From NCBI GenBank assembly GCA_016125155.1, contig WGMI01000005.1:1-64000 (forward strand): 64,000 bases of DNA, in the 5' to 3' direction. Shown here in pieces: positions 41,218 to 49,117 of the stretch (position 1 is the stretch's first letter; each line of letters starts with the position of its first letter). The position numbers were made by a program, and so were the translations under genes. A model generated the notes under the pieces. It was not told where the DNA came from. It did not search any database and saw nothing but the letters and a program-made list of their open reading frames with translations. This DNA is from a bacterium. GTDB lineage: Bacteria; Bacteroidota; Bacteroidia; Flavobacteriales; Schleiferiaceae.

Positions 41218-43014
41218 TTGGCGAAGCATACTGCCTCGGATTCGGACGAGCCCAAACCAAAGCCGAGTCTCAAAAGCCTAAAGCGCTCGCTCCGGCTCTA
41301 CAAATACATAAAGCCCTATCGGGGGGCCTTTGTATTGGGCATGGTCTTTTTGTTTCTCTCTAGCGCGGCCAATTTGGCCTTCCCCAAGTTCTTGGGCGAA
41401 CTCGTAAGCGCGAGTACTCAACCCGATTTCTTGAAGCAATTGGGGCGGATTGCGCTCCTATTGGCCGGCTTGCTCGTGGTTCAGGCCGTTTTTTCGTATT
41501 TCCGGATTTTGCTCTTTGTACGCGTAGCCGAAAAAGGGCTGGCAGCGCTCCGTCAGGCGACGTATTCCAAGATGCTCCGCTTGCCTATGGCGTTTTTCGA
41601 CCACAAAAGGGTAGGAGAACTCACCAGTCGTATTGCGTCCGACATCAATGTGTTGCAGGATGTGTTTACGTCTACATTGGCGGAGTTTATCCGGCAGTTG
41701 ATCATCATCGTAGGCGGGATCGGCTTGTTGCTCTATACCTCGCCCCGGCTTACATTGATCATGCTGGCCTCGCTCCCTCCGGTGGTTTTGCTGTCGGTGG
41801 CCTTTGGGCGATTTATCCGACGCTATGCCAAGGATGTTTCGAAGATGATGGCGGAGGCAACCACGGTGGTCGAAGAAACGCTCCAAGGCATGGCCAGCGT
41901 CAAGAGTTATGCCAACGAGCATTTTGAACTCGGACGCTATACGTCCAGAACCAATGAGGTGGCCAAAACGGCCATTCGGGGAGGAGTGTTCCGAGCGGGA
42001 TTTGCTTCGTTCGTGATTTTAGGGCTATTCGGGGCGGTGGTGCTGGTGATTTGGCAAGGGAGTCTGGACATTGCGCGGGGCGCGATGGACGCCGGAGATT
42101 TGTTCAGCTTTGTCCTCTATTCGAGTTTTATTGGAGGCTCTATCGGGGGTATGGCCGATGTGTATGCGCGTTTGCAACGGGCATCGGGAGCCACAGAAGA
42201 ACTCCTCGATATATTCGATCAGCCCGAAGAGCCCATTCGATTGGAACCCCCCGGGGCCCGCGATCGATCGCTCAAAGGAGCGGTTGTGTTTGAGGAGGTG
42301 CGCTTCGCCTATCCTTCTCGCCCGGAGTTCGAGGTAATCCAAGGGCTGGACGTTGCGATTGAGCCGGGTACCCGGGTAGCGTTGGTGGGTTCGAGTGGGG
42401 CCGGCAAGACGACGCTCATGGCACTATTGCTGCGTTTCTACACGCCAATTTCAGGCCGAATTCGGATTGATGGACGCGATCTGAACAATTGGGATTTGAG
42501 TGGGTTCCGCGCCCAGGTTGCCCTCGTGCCTCAGGAGGTTTTGCTGTTTGGAGGGAGCATTCTCGAGAATATTCGCTACGGAAAGCCCGGCGCTTCTGAA
42601 GCAGAAGTAGTAGAGGCGGCCAAAAGGGCCTACGCCCACGATTTTATCGTTGCTTTTCCCGAAGGGTACGAAACGACGGTGGGCGAACGCGGAATCCAGT
42701 TGAGCGGAGGACAGCGGCAGCGCATTGCGATTGCCCGAGCGCTGTTGAACGACCCGGCGCTTCTCCTGCTCGACGAAGCGACTTCGGCCCTCGACAGCGA
42801 ATCGGAGTATTACGTACAAAGCGCACTCGAGGCGTTGATGAAGGACCGCACCAGTTTGGTGATTGCCCACCGCCTCAGCACCATTCGAAATGCCGACCGC
42901 ATCTTGGTACTGGACCACGGCCAAATTGTCGAAGACGGGGCTCCGGATGCGCTCCTCTCACGTCCCGAAAGCCGATTTAAGGCTCTATGGGAGCGACAGT
43001 TGGCCAATGAATGA
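41218..43014 (+). CDS. MsbA-like ABC transporter (fused permease and ATPase)
   Basis: The 598-residue half transporter has six N-terminal membrane helices (about 30-320) followed by an ATPase domain with Walker A GSSGAGKTTL (about 390), signature LSGGQRQRIAIARAL (about 495), Walker B LLLLDEATSALD and the switch His in IAHRLSTIR. It should work as a homodimer. The architecture is that of lipid flippases such as MsbA and of the LPS/drug exporters. TTG 41218, two bases after the oxygenase stop, is the apparent start. The link to the oxygenase and Kdo8N genes favours an envelope-lipid substrate. Confidence 0.92.
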   Translation: MAKHTASDSDEPKPKPSLKSLKRSLRLYKYIKPYRGAFVLGMVFLFLSSAANLAFPKFLGELVSASTQPDFLKQLGRIALLLAGLLVVQAVFSYFRILLFVRVAEKGLAALRQATYSKMLRLPMAFFDHKRVGELTSRIASDINVLQDVFTSTLAEFIRQLIIIVGGIGLLLYTSPRLTLIMLASLPPVVLLSVAFGRFIRRYAKDVSKMMAEATTVVEETLQGMASVKSYANEHFELGRYTSRTNEVAKTAIRGGVFRAGFASFVILGLFGAVVLVIWQGSLDIARGAMDAGDLFSFVLYSSFIGGSIGGMADVYARLQRASGATEELLDIFDQPEEPIRLEPPGARDRSLKGAVVFEEVRFAYPSRPEFEVIQGLDVAIEPGTRVALVGSSGAGKTTLMALLLRFYTPISGRIRIDGRDLNNWDLSGFRAQVALVPQEVLLFGGSILENIRYGKPGASEAEVVEAAKRAYAHDFIVAFPEGYETTVGERGIQLSGGQRQRIAIARALLNDPALLLLDEATSALDSESEYYVQSALEALMKDRTSLVIAHRLSTIRNADRILVLDHGQIVEDGAPDALLSRPESRFKALWERQLANE

Positions 43015-43220
43015 TGGGCATAGAGCAAGTGCGGAAATCGTTTGTCTTTGTTGATTTCTTCCTTCTGATGTTCCTGTTGGTTCAACAGAAATACTGGAAT
43101 ATTCGCACAACAATGGTATTCCTCTACACTTCCCCCCCGTTGATAGAATGCATATAATGTGCAGTAGTCGTTGCAGAGCCCTCACGCTGGTATAAATCAC
43201 TCTGACCATCGGAGAGAAGA
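43015..43220. other. Non-coding interval before the repeat island
   Basis: I see no gene here. The stretch is more AT-rich than its neighbours and leads into the first repeat copy. With that copy it makes about 346 bp without a gene before the nuclease start at 43361. Confidence 0.5.
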
Positions 43221-43346
43221 GGGTGCCTTCGAGAGCCTCAGGCACCCATCCCCTCCGTTGCCTGAGGCTCTCGAAGGCAACGGAGGAACGAAGGCAACGG
43301 ACGATAGAAGGCAACGACAGAACGAAGGCAACGGAGGACAAAAGGC
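43221..43346 (+). repeat. REP-like double hairpin with tandem tail, copy 1
   Basis: The first hairpin is GGGTGCC (43221-43227) and GGCACCC (43241-43247) around a 13-nt loop TTCGAGAGCCTCA. The second is CCGTTGCC (43255-43262) and GGCAACGG (43276-43283) around TGAGGCTCTCGAA. The two loops are exact reverse complements. A degenerate tail of 16-18 bp units built on GAAGGCAACGG runs to about 43346. The unit ends just before the GIY-YIG start. Confidence 0.85.
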
Positions 43347-43360
43347 TAAATTCAACAACA

Positions 43361-43867
43361 ATGAAAGGTTGGATGTACATTCTAGAATGCTCAGATGGAA
43401 GCTATTACACGGGAAGTACTATCGATTTAGACCGGCGTATCAATCAACATCAATCTGGACAAGGCGCCAATCACACCAAAAAACGGCTGCCCGTTGTGCT
43501 GGTTTATTCAGAGGAGTACCCCCGTATTGCACAGGCCTTTTACCGGGAAAAAGAAGTGCAAGGATGGAACCGACAAAAAAAGGAGGCTTTGATACTTGGT
43601 CAAGCAGAACGACTGCCAGAGTTGTCTTTGGCGTATCGGGATAAAGAGGGTGCCTTCGAGAGCCTCAGGCACCCAAACGACGAGAGCCTCAGGCGCCCAT
43701 CCCCTCCGTTGCCTGAGGCTCTCGAAGGCAACGGAGGAACGAAGGCAACGGAGGAACGAAGGCAACGGAGGAACGAAGGCAACGGAGGAACGAAGGCAAT
43801 GGAGGAACGAAGGCAACGGACGATAGAAGGCAACGCAGCACAGAAGGCCAGGCAGCACAGTAGGTAA
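43361..43867 (+). CDS. GIY-YIG nuclease (URI family) with a C-terminal tail translated from the repeat
   Basis: The first ~96 residues form a complete small GIY-YIG nuclease. GIY corresponds to MYILECSDG, YIG to YYTGSTIDL, the catalytic Arg is in DLDRRINQH, and the metal-binding Glu is in FYREKEVQGWNRQKKEALI. The natural domain ends at about LSLAYRDKE. After that the frame runs straight into the downstream repeat copy and adds ~70 low-complexity residues with 17-residue periodicity (KATEERRQRRNEGNGGT). The family includes homing-type, repair and stand-alone nucleases. The position between two near-identical repeats suggests that it acts on, or moves with, them. No Shine-Dalgarno is evident. 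Confidence 0.85.
   Translation: MKGWMYILECSDGSYYTGSTIDLDRRINQHQSGQGANHTKKRLPVVLVYSEEYPRIAQAFYREKEVQGWNRQKKEALILGQAERLPELSLAYRDKEGAFESLRHPNDESLRRPSPPLPEALEGNGGTKATEERRQRRNEGNGGTKAMEERRQRTIEGNAAQKARQHSR
43648..43850 (+). repeat. REP-like double hairpin with tandem tail, copy 2
   Basis: Hairpin one is GGGTGCC (43648-43654) and GGCACCC (43668-43674); hairpin two is CCGTTGCC (43706-43713) and GGCAACGG (43727-43734). Their loops are identical to copy 1. A partial extra half-hairpin (GAGAGCCTCAGGCGCCC) lies between them. Five 17-bp tandem units (consensus AGGAACGAAGGCAACGG) follow at 43735-43819; four are identical and one has a single change. Decayed units run to about 43850. The copy lies inside the 3' part of the nuclease frame. 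Confidence 0.88.
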
Positions 43868-43930
43868 CGGAAGGTTAAAGGCCACGGAGGACAGTAGGGT
43901 ACGAAAGACAGACACTGAGGGAAACTCGAA

Positions 43931-44947
43931 CTATCGAATCTGCCTCCTGTACGCCTTGAAATCGGCCCAGACCTGGGCTGTGGGTCGAACGGGTGCGGGG
44001 CCATTGTGGCGGGCTATGCGAGCCATAAGTGACCAATAGTGATTCAGGGTTCGTTGTGCCTCCCAGAACGAAAAACCCGGGCTGTACATGTGGGTGGGCT
44101 CGCTCGCGGCCCCGTTGAGTTCGATGATGCAAAAATCGCGTCCCTCGAGCAAAGAGGCCCAAGAAGCCGCTCTAATATCAAACCGCCCAAAGTGGAAGCC
44201 GTTAAAATCCTTGAGCAACAAATTCATTCGGTCTACCAATGCGGGAGAAATCCGGTCCCGGTAATCCAAAAAAACGGTCCCCCGATTGTGGTTTCCAATC
44301 GGCTGGCAGCGATGTCGAACGCCGAACGCCGGGATTATAGCCAATTCCGAAGCGTCTAAGCGGTCGATGTATCGAGCGTTTCGGGCATCTACTTCCAGCA
44401 AAGCCTTGACCGTTTGCACCCCATCGCCTACTACCTCCATAAACCGCTTGCCGCACACCGACTCCACGCGAAACCGCTCCTCTACCGGATGTCGGATGAC
44501 AAAAATTCCGTATTCTTCTTCGAATGTGCAGAATTGCTGCACCAAATGGGGACGATCGATCTTCCCCAACACGGAGACCAGGTGCTCCGGTGTTCGCACC
44601 AACTGCACCCCTATGCCCCGCTCTCCAACCTCTGGTTTTACGATCAGCGGAGACGAAAGCCCCGTGCGAGATAACAGCGCCTCGACCTCATTGGGATTCA
44701 AAGGGCCCTCGATGCGTTCAAACACGGGAACCCATTCTTGGGGCAATCTCTTGAGAATGTCGCTCTTATCGTATCCAAACAATCCGCCATACACCATTCC
44801 GGGATTGACCGAGCTGAACCAATCGAGTCGCCCAAACCGGAGAACCCACACCCAATAGCGCAGGTAAATGACAGGATAGACCCAGGTGTAGGGCCAAAAT
44901 TCCCAAGGCCCCCAGAGCAAACGCCAAAACGACGCCAACGCCTTCAT
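43931..44947 (-). CDS. ATP-grasp-like protein with an N-terminal membrane segment
   Basis: The 338-residue protein begins with a hydrophobic aromatic segment (about 8-38). A C-terminal ATP-grasp fold follows: LIVKPEVGERGIGVQLV (ATP-binding lysine and Gly loop), FCTFEEEYGIFVIRH (adenine-side strand), HFGRFDIR, and FCIIELNGAASEPTHMY (the metal-binding E-x-N pair). These residues suggest an active carboxylate-amine or related ligase. The substrate is unknown. It overlaps the NRDE gene by ATGA, so the two are coupled. Alternatives include a D-Ala-D-Ala-ligase-like or peptide-synthesising enzyme. Confidence 0.75.
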   Translation of the reverse strand: MKALASFWRLLWGPWEFWPYTWVYPVIYLRYWVWVLRFGRLDWFSSVNPGMVYGGLFGYDKSDILKRLPQEWVPVFERIEGPLNPNEVEALLSRTGLSSPLIVKPEVGERGIGVQLVRTPEHLVSVLGKIDRPHLVQQFCTFEEEYGIFVIRHPVEERFRVESVCGKRFMEVVGDGVQTVKALLEVDARNARYIDRLDASELAIIPAFGVRHRCQPIGNHNRGTVFLDYRDRISPALVDRMNLLLKDFNGFHFGRFDIRAASWASLLEGRDFCIIELNGAASEPTHMYSPGFSFWEAQRTLNHYWSLMARIARHNGPAPVRPTAQVWADFKAYRRQIR

Positions 44948-45639
44948 CAGGAGCGACCTCCTTGAATTTCCCGACCCGAAACGCTATCGAGATAGCGGTG
45001 GGACCACCCCTGAGGCCCCACGACAAACTGCGAAAGCGCTATGGTTTTCAAAAATCCACGGTCGACCATCAAATCTTGATCGGCGCGATCGGTGTGCTTA
45101 CTCCGGTGAAAACGCCATACGGCTTCGGGAGAGGGTTCGGGAACTTCCTTCAACCATTCGGCAAACCAACGACGTCGTTCCAACTGCCAATGCTCATCGT
45201 AGAGCGTCCAGGAAGCCCGCACCAAAGGCGCCTCGACTGGGTGCATCGTCCATTGATCTTCATCCCACACACATTCGATCAATTCGGAACAATCGAGCAC
45301 CACCAACGTAAATGGCTCGACCCCTTGAGGATCGAACTCCTCAAACCATGACTCTACCGAAGGGGCGGAAACCACTTGAAGCGGCACACGGCCCCGGCTG
45401 ATTCGATAAGGAGGTCGGTGGACATGCTTTCTGCCTCCTCCGTTGAGCAAAAACGCCCAGCGATGATCGGTGGCCCCCATCCAACTCCCCCCTCCTTGGG
45501 GATCTCGAGCAAAGAAAACTTCGGAGGCTCCTGTGGAATGCCATGCGGGGGCATCGGCCAGACCACGGGCCAAAGCCTCGTCTCGATTGTGGGTCAAAAT
45601 CCAAGTAGCGCCGCTGCGCAGGCAGCTCAACGTACACAC
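44947..45639 (-). CDS. NRDE (TANGO2-like) protein
   Basis: The 230-residue protein has the N-terminal signature of the family: Met-Cys-Thr-Leu directly after the start, then ATWILTHNRDEAL. The start is GTG 45639 because that places the conserved Cys at position 2, as in Ntn-hydrolase-like relatives; the upstream open frame is not used. Further typical parts are WMGATDHRWAFLLNGGGRK and FTLVVLDC. The biochemical function of TANGO2-like proteins is debated (haem or acyl-CoA handling). The gene follows the DinB-like gene by seven bases and couples to the ATP-grasp gene. Confidence 0.82.
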   Translation of the reverse strand: MCTLSCLRSGATWILTHNRDEALARGLADAPAWHSTGASEVFFARDPQGGGSWMGATDHRWAFLLNGGGRKHVHRPPYRISRGRVPLQVVSAPSVESWFEEFDPQGVEPFTLVVLDCSELIECVWDEDQWTMHPVEAPLVRASWTLYDEHWQLERRRWFAEWLKEVPEPSPEAVWRFHRSKHTDRADQDLMVDRGFLKTIALSQFVVGPQGWSHRYLDSVSGREIQGGRS

Positions 45640-45646
45640 CCGGCAA

Positions 45647-46162
45647 TTAGGCGCTGAGGTTGCGGTGTCGGCGGGTGCTGTCGGCCAATCCGAAGTGGCT
45701 CGAAATCGAAAAGCCCGGTTGAAGCGACTTGACGCCAATGCGCATCAACGCCATGTGATGGACCAGATGCTCAAGATTGTAGGCCAACTCGCGTTCCAAA
45801 TTCGTTTCGACCGAGATGGGGGTTCCTTGATCGGTCTCCATGAGCAATTCCAAACGGGTCTGGGACACTCCTTCGCGCAGTCTATTGGCCAAACCTCGGC
45901 TCAAGCCCAGGGCATATTCGAGATCCGCTTCGATGCGCAGGTCGCGCTCCCTGCGATCGTAACACACTTTCGCCACTCCCACGTGGGTTACTTCGGGCTG
46001 AAACAAACAGCCAAAAAACTCGATCACATGTCGAAAGTGCATTCCAACCGATGAGCCATCGAGCACCTCAACGGGTCGGCTGTAATCTTCGGCCCCCAGC
46101 CGCTCCAACACTTCGATGCAATGATCCAACAAGCTCGCGCAGCGACCGGCAATCCAACTCAT
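45647..46162 (-). CDS. DinB-like protein
   Basis: The 171-residue protein is predicted to be a four-helix bundle. Histidines at SVGMHFRHVIEFF and NLEHLVHHMALM fit the three-His metal site of the DinB/YfiT superfamily. Such proteins are metal-dependent thiol transferases or of unknown function. Its start overlaps the stop of the DoxX-like gene by four bases. Confidence 0.7.
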   Translation of the reverse strand: MSWIAGRCASLLDHCIEVLERLGAEDYSRPVEVLDGSSVGMHFRHVIEFFGCLFQPEVTHVGVAKVCYDRRERDLRIEADLEYALGLSRGLANRLREGVSQTRLELLMETDQGTPISVETNLERELAYNLEHLVHHMALMRIGVKSLQPGFSISSHFGLADSTRRHRNLSA

Positions 46163-46593
46163 AGTCTGTTTCCGATAATGGGAATAGTTCGGCGGTGAAA
46201 GTACACATTCGCAAGCGACAGTACGAAAATCAACACGGCCATTCCGAACAATTCTCCTCCGTCCGTACCCCCATCGGGAAGCGCAATCGCGATGCCCAGA
46301 GGGGTAAACAGATGAAATCCAATGGCCCCGGCCATGAGCCCTGCCGCCCCCAAAGCGCCCAAGCCCGCAAAAGCCGGAATGAGGTACAAAATTCCCACAA
46401 TAAGCTCCTGAACCCCGATACCAATTCGTCCCCAGGGTTCCATTCCAATCGTGGTAAACAACTGAACCGATACGGGCTGAGCGGTGAACTTAAAGTACAA
46501 GCTTTGCATGAGCAGAACAGCAGGCAGGATGCGCAATCCCCAGTCAAGCCATGCGGGAAGAGTGGGATTGCTGCGCAATTGAAACAGATTCAT
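46159..46593 (-). CDS. DoxX-like small integral membrane protein
   Basis: The 144-residue protein has four hydrophobic helices (about 16-33, 50-70, 75-98, 108-130) with the layout of the DoxX family. The start at MNLFQLRSNP (46593) is preferred over an upstream frame start. DoxX-like proteins are linked to redox homeostasis in some bacteria; here the role is unknown. A CACTTTTG box about 30 nt upstream may be the promoter. Confidence 0.75.
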   Translation of the reverse strand: MNLFQLRSNPTLPAWLDWGLRILPAVLLMQSLYFKFTAQPVSVQLFTTIGMEPWGRIGIGVQELIVGILYLIPAFAGLGALGAAGLMAGAIGFHLFTPLGIAIALPDGGTDGGELFGMAVLIFVLSLANVYFHRRTIPIIGNRL

Positions 46594-46665
46594 AACGATG
46601 GGTTTTATTGTTGAACCCAGCAAAAGTGAACCTCTTGGAGACTAGGTTCTGTCGGATGGCAGACA

Positions 46666-47937
46666 TCAAGCCGATTTCCGTTCAAAAGGTCGAATAATAA
46701 GCCGTATGCCCTTGTCGTAGCGCACATAGCTCGAGATCCAATTGGTTAAGGCCACCAATCGATTGCGAAACCCGACCAACGTCACCAAATGAACGAACAT
46801 CCACAAATACCAAGCAATTGGTCCCTTGGCATGAAATGATCCGATGTCGACCAGCGCACAATTGCGTCCAATGGTCGCCATACTGCCTTTGTCTTTGTAG
46901 GCAAAGGGCTTCCAAAGGGCTGGATCGGTGCCCCGATTTAAGTTGCGTCCCAAATTGCGCGCTTGTTGGATGGCGGCTTGGGCTACTTGGGGATGACCGC
47001 GGTCATCGGGACTTTTCTGCATCAAGGCAATGTCGCCCAGCGCATAGATCTGCGCACATCCCTCAATTCGGTTGAATTCGTCGACTTTGTACCTTCCTTG
47101 CACCACAGATTCAGACGGCAAGCCTTCGATGGCAGCCCCTTTGACCCCCGCCGCCCAAATGACCGTACCTGCAGGAATAGCTGTTTTGTCGGTATGGACC
47201 ACCTGGCCGTCGTATCCCACTACCCGATGGTCCAGCCAGACCTCTACCCCGAGTTTTTTGAGGTAGTTCAAGGCGTGTTTGCTCGATTTTTCGCTCATCC
47301 CAGGCAAGATTCGATCGCCACCTTGGATGAGGTGGACACTCATGCGACGAATGTCCAGATCGGGATAGTCGTTGGGCAAAACGTGCTTGCGCAATTCGCT
47401 CAAGGCCCCGGCAAGCTCCACTCCGGTTGGTCCTCCACCAACTATCACATAATCCATCAGTCGTTCGCGCTCTTCCAGATCGGCGGTGAGGAGGGACGCT
47501 TCGAAATTCTGGAGCATCAAGCTGCGCAAATTCAAGGCCTCGGGTACGCTCTTCATCGGCATGGAGAGCGCCTCGATTTGGGCGTTTCCGTAGTAGTTGG
47601 TCGATGAACCCATGGCCAAAACCAGATGGTCGTAGTCCAATGAACCGATGGATGTTTCGATGCGCCGGGCTGCTGGGTTGATGGATTGGACCGTGCCGAC
47701 GCGAAAGAAAAAATTGGGCTTGCCTGAAAAGGCTTTTCGAAGCGGATAGGCGATAGAGTCGGGCTCCAAACCCGCGGTAGCCACCTGATACAACAGCGGT
47801 TGAAACGTATGGTAGTTGTTTTTGTCGATCAATACGACCTGAAACTTCCGGCTGTCGAGGGTCTTCGCGAATTTGAGACCGGCAAAGCCTCCTCCAACCA
47901 CCACCACGCGTTCGAGACTGACTTTCGGGACATTCAT
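46666..47937 (-). CDS. ndh: Type II NADH:quinone oxidoreductase-like flavoprotein
   Basis: The 423-residue protein opens with the FAD fold VVVVGGGFAGLKFAKTL and the NDH-2 phrase DKNNYHTFQPLLYQVATAGLEPDSIAYPLR. The NAD fold follows as DYVIVGGGPTGVELAGALSEL, then VIWAAGVKGA and YALGDIALMQ. A C-terminal amphipathic or hydrophobic helix (GPIAWYLWMFVHLVTLVGFRNR) should anchor it to the membrane. It transfers electrons from NADH to quinone without proton pumping. The ATG at 47937 overlaps the DinB gene stop; the longer frame is antisense or overlapping sequence. Confidence 0.92.
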   Translation of the reverse strand: MNVPKVSLERVVVVGGGFAGLKFAKTLDSRKFQVVLIDKNNYHTFQPLLYQVATAGLEPDSIAYPLRKAFSGKPNFFFRVGTVQSINPAARRIETSIGSLDYDHLVLAMGSSTNYYGNAQIEALSMPMKSVPEALNLRSLMLQNFEASLLTADLEERERLMDYVIVGGGPTGVELAGALSELRKHVLPNDYPDLDIRRMSVHLIQGGDRILPGMSEKSSKHALNYLKKLGVEVWLDHRVVGYDGQVVHTDKTAIPAGTVIWAAGVKGAAIEGLPSESVVQGRYKVDEFNRIEGCAQIYALGDIALMQKSPDDRGHPQVAQAAIQQARNLGRNLNRGTDPALWKPFAYKDKGSMATIGRNCALVDIGSFHAKGPIAWYLWMFVHLVTLVGFRNRLVALTNWISSYVRYDKGIRLIIRPFERKSA

Positions 47938-48482
47938 GCTGCGGGAAAATCGGGATGAGTGAAATAGAGCCGTTCTACGACTTCGCGATGGTGACGCGCG
48001 TGCCCACACACCATCCACACCAGCGCACGAACACTCACTGAATGCCCGTTCGCTACGACCGTCCTTGTTTCCTGATCGGACCGAACCGTACTGACCAACG
48101 CCTCCCATGACAGCCGCTGTGCTTTCAGAGATTTCATAGCCGCTTGCAGCGTATCCCCATCGGCCGTAGCGCGATTCTGGTAGGCTTTCTCGTCAAATCC
48201 GGGAAGGGCTTGTGTTTCTCCGCGAAGTGCGCTCAGAAGTCGATAGCAGAACACCGCTTCGGTGTCGGCCAGATGACGCGTCAACTCGGTCAAGGTCCAT
48301 TTTCCGGGCGCATAGGCAAACCCCGCCATGGAGGGTCCCAAGGAACCGATGCGGTCAGACCAAAAGCGGGTTTCGGCGGCCAGTGTCTCAATGGGATGGG
48401 TCTCCGATCGCACCCGTTCCAAATAGCCCGAATAAAAAACAGCGTGTTCCGAAGGGGTCGGATGGGCAATCGAGGGATTCAT
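47934..48482 (-). CDS. DinB family protein (putative metal-dependent hydrolase type)
   Basis: The 182-residue protein shows the DinB/YfiT three-histidine arrangement: YAPGKWTLTELTRHLADTE (first His), and GHARHHREVVERLY (second and third) near the C-terminus. The start at MNPSIAHPT fits the family, which opens about 20 residues before the first helix. It is coupled to ndh by ATGA. Substrate unknown; relatives act in bacillithiol or other thiol metabolism. Confidence 0.85.
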   Translation of the reverse strand: MNPSIAHPTPSEHAVFYSGYLERVRSETHPIETLAAETRFWSDRIGSLGPSMAGFAYAPGKWTLTELTRHLADTEAVFCYRLLSALRGETQALPGFDEKAYQNRATADGDTLQAAMKSLKAQRLSWEALVSTVRSDQETRTVVANGHSVSVRALVWMVCGHARHHREVVERLYFTHPDFPAA

Positions 48483-48561
48483 AGAGGGATAAAAACAATG
48501 AGCGTTCAAGATGCGATGGCGAAGATATTCGGCCAAACCGCATTTCGAATCGCCCTGAATG

Positions 48562-49104
48562 CTACGTCCTTGGATTTTCAAAAAAACCGTCGAGCATGCG
48601 CCAACCCGATGGGGTTTTTATGGCGAGGTAACCGAGCCTCAACACCTGCCGGTCTTCTGTATGCTCCAGAGATAGGGTACAGACCACGCGGTACACGCTG
48701 CGATCTTCGGGATCCGGCTGCCCAGAAGCCGCCAACACTTCGATGGTATAGCCTTCTTTGAGATAATCGCCCAGAAAATCAGAGATGTCGCGACAACTCT
48801 GCTCATACTCTTTCCGAAAACGAGTGTAGTCCTTTCCGGCCCGTTGTTTGAGCTCGTCGGCTTTGGCTGCCCTTTTTTCTTCGGACAAACCCGAAAGTCC
48901 GGATGCATAAGACCCGTCGACAAAAGCCAAATACTCCTGGAGCGATGGATACCAAGATTTGAGTTCGAGTGGATTTTCAGCTAAGAGCTGCGCGCTGTGG
49001 CGCAAAAAGGCGCGAATGCCAGCACTGTCGGTTTGGGCCAAGATCGCCCTCCCGAAACCCATCGATAAAAGCCCAAACAGTGCCCAAAACCAGGTGCGAT
49101 GCAT
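48562..49104 (-). CDS. Secreted protein of unknown function
   Basis: The 180-residue protein has a signal peptide (about 1-24, ending AILAQ). A mostly helical middle (~30-105) is followed by a beta-rich part with YTIEVLAASGQ, VYRVVCTLSLEH and LRLGYLAIKTPSGWRMLDGFF, a pattern like small lumazine/DUF-type periplasmic domains. I do not recognise the family. TAAGTTCG lies five bases before the ATG. Confidence 0.65.
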   Translation of the reverse strand: MHRTWFWALFGLLSMGFGRAILAQTDSAGIRAFLRHSAQLLAENPLELKSWYPSLQEYLAFVDGSYASGLSGLSEEKRAAKADELKQRAGKDYTRFRKEYEQSCRDISDFLGDYLKEGYTIEVLAASGQPDPEDRSVYRVVCTLSLEHTEDRQVLRLGYLAIKTPSGWRMLDGFFENPRT

Positions 49105-49117
49105 ACAATCGAACTTA
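49105..49117 (-). promoter_or_regulatory. Candidate -7 box (TAAGTTCG) before the secreted-protein gene
   Basis: TAAGTTCG (49117-49110 on the minus strand) differs from TAnnTTTG at one base and is five bases before the ATG at 49104. It would give a leaderless or nearly leaderless mRNA. It is within the end of the upstream gene. Confidence 0.3.

Noticed and set aside
40268-41260. N-terminal extension of the kdnA open frame
   Set aside because: It is antisense to the 2OG oxygenase gene; KdnA proteins begin at the MPG start at 40267.
43735-43819. Five 17-bp tandem units as a possible CRISPR array
   Set aside because: The units are directly adjacent with no spacers, and no cas genes are near.
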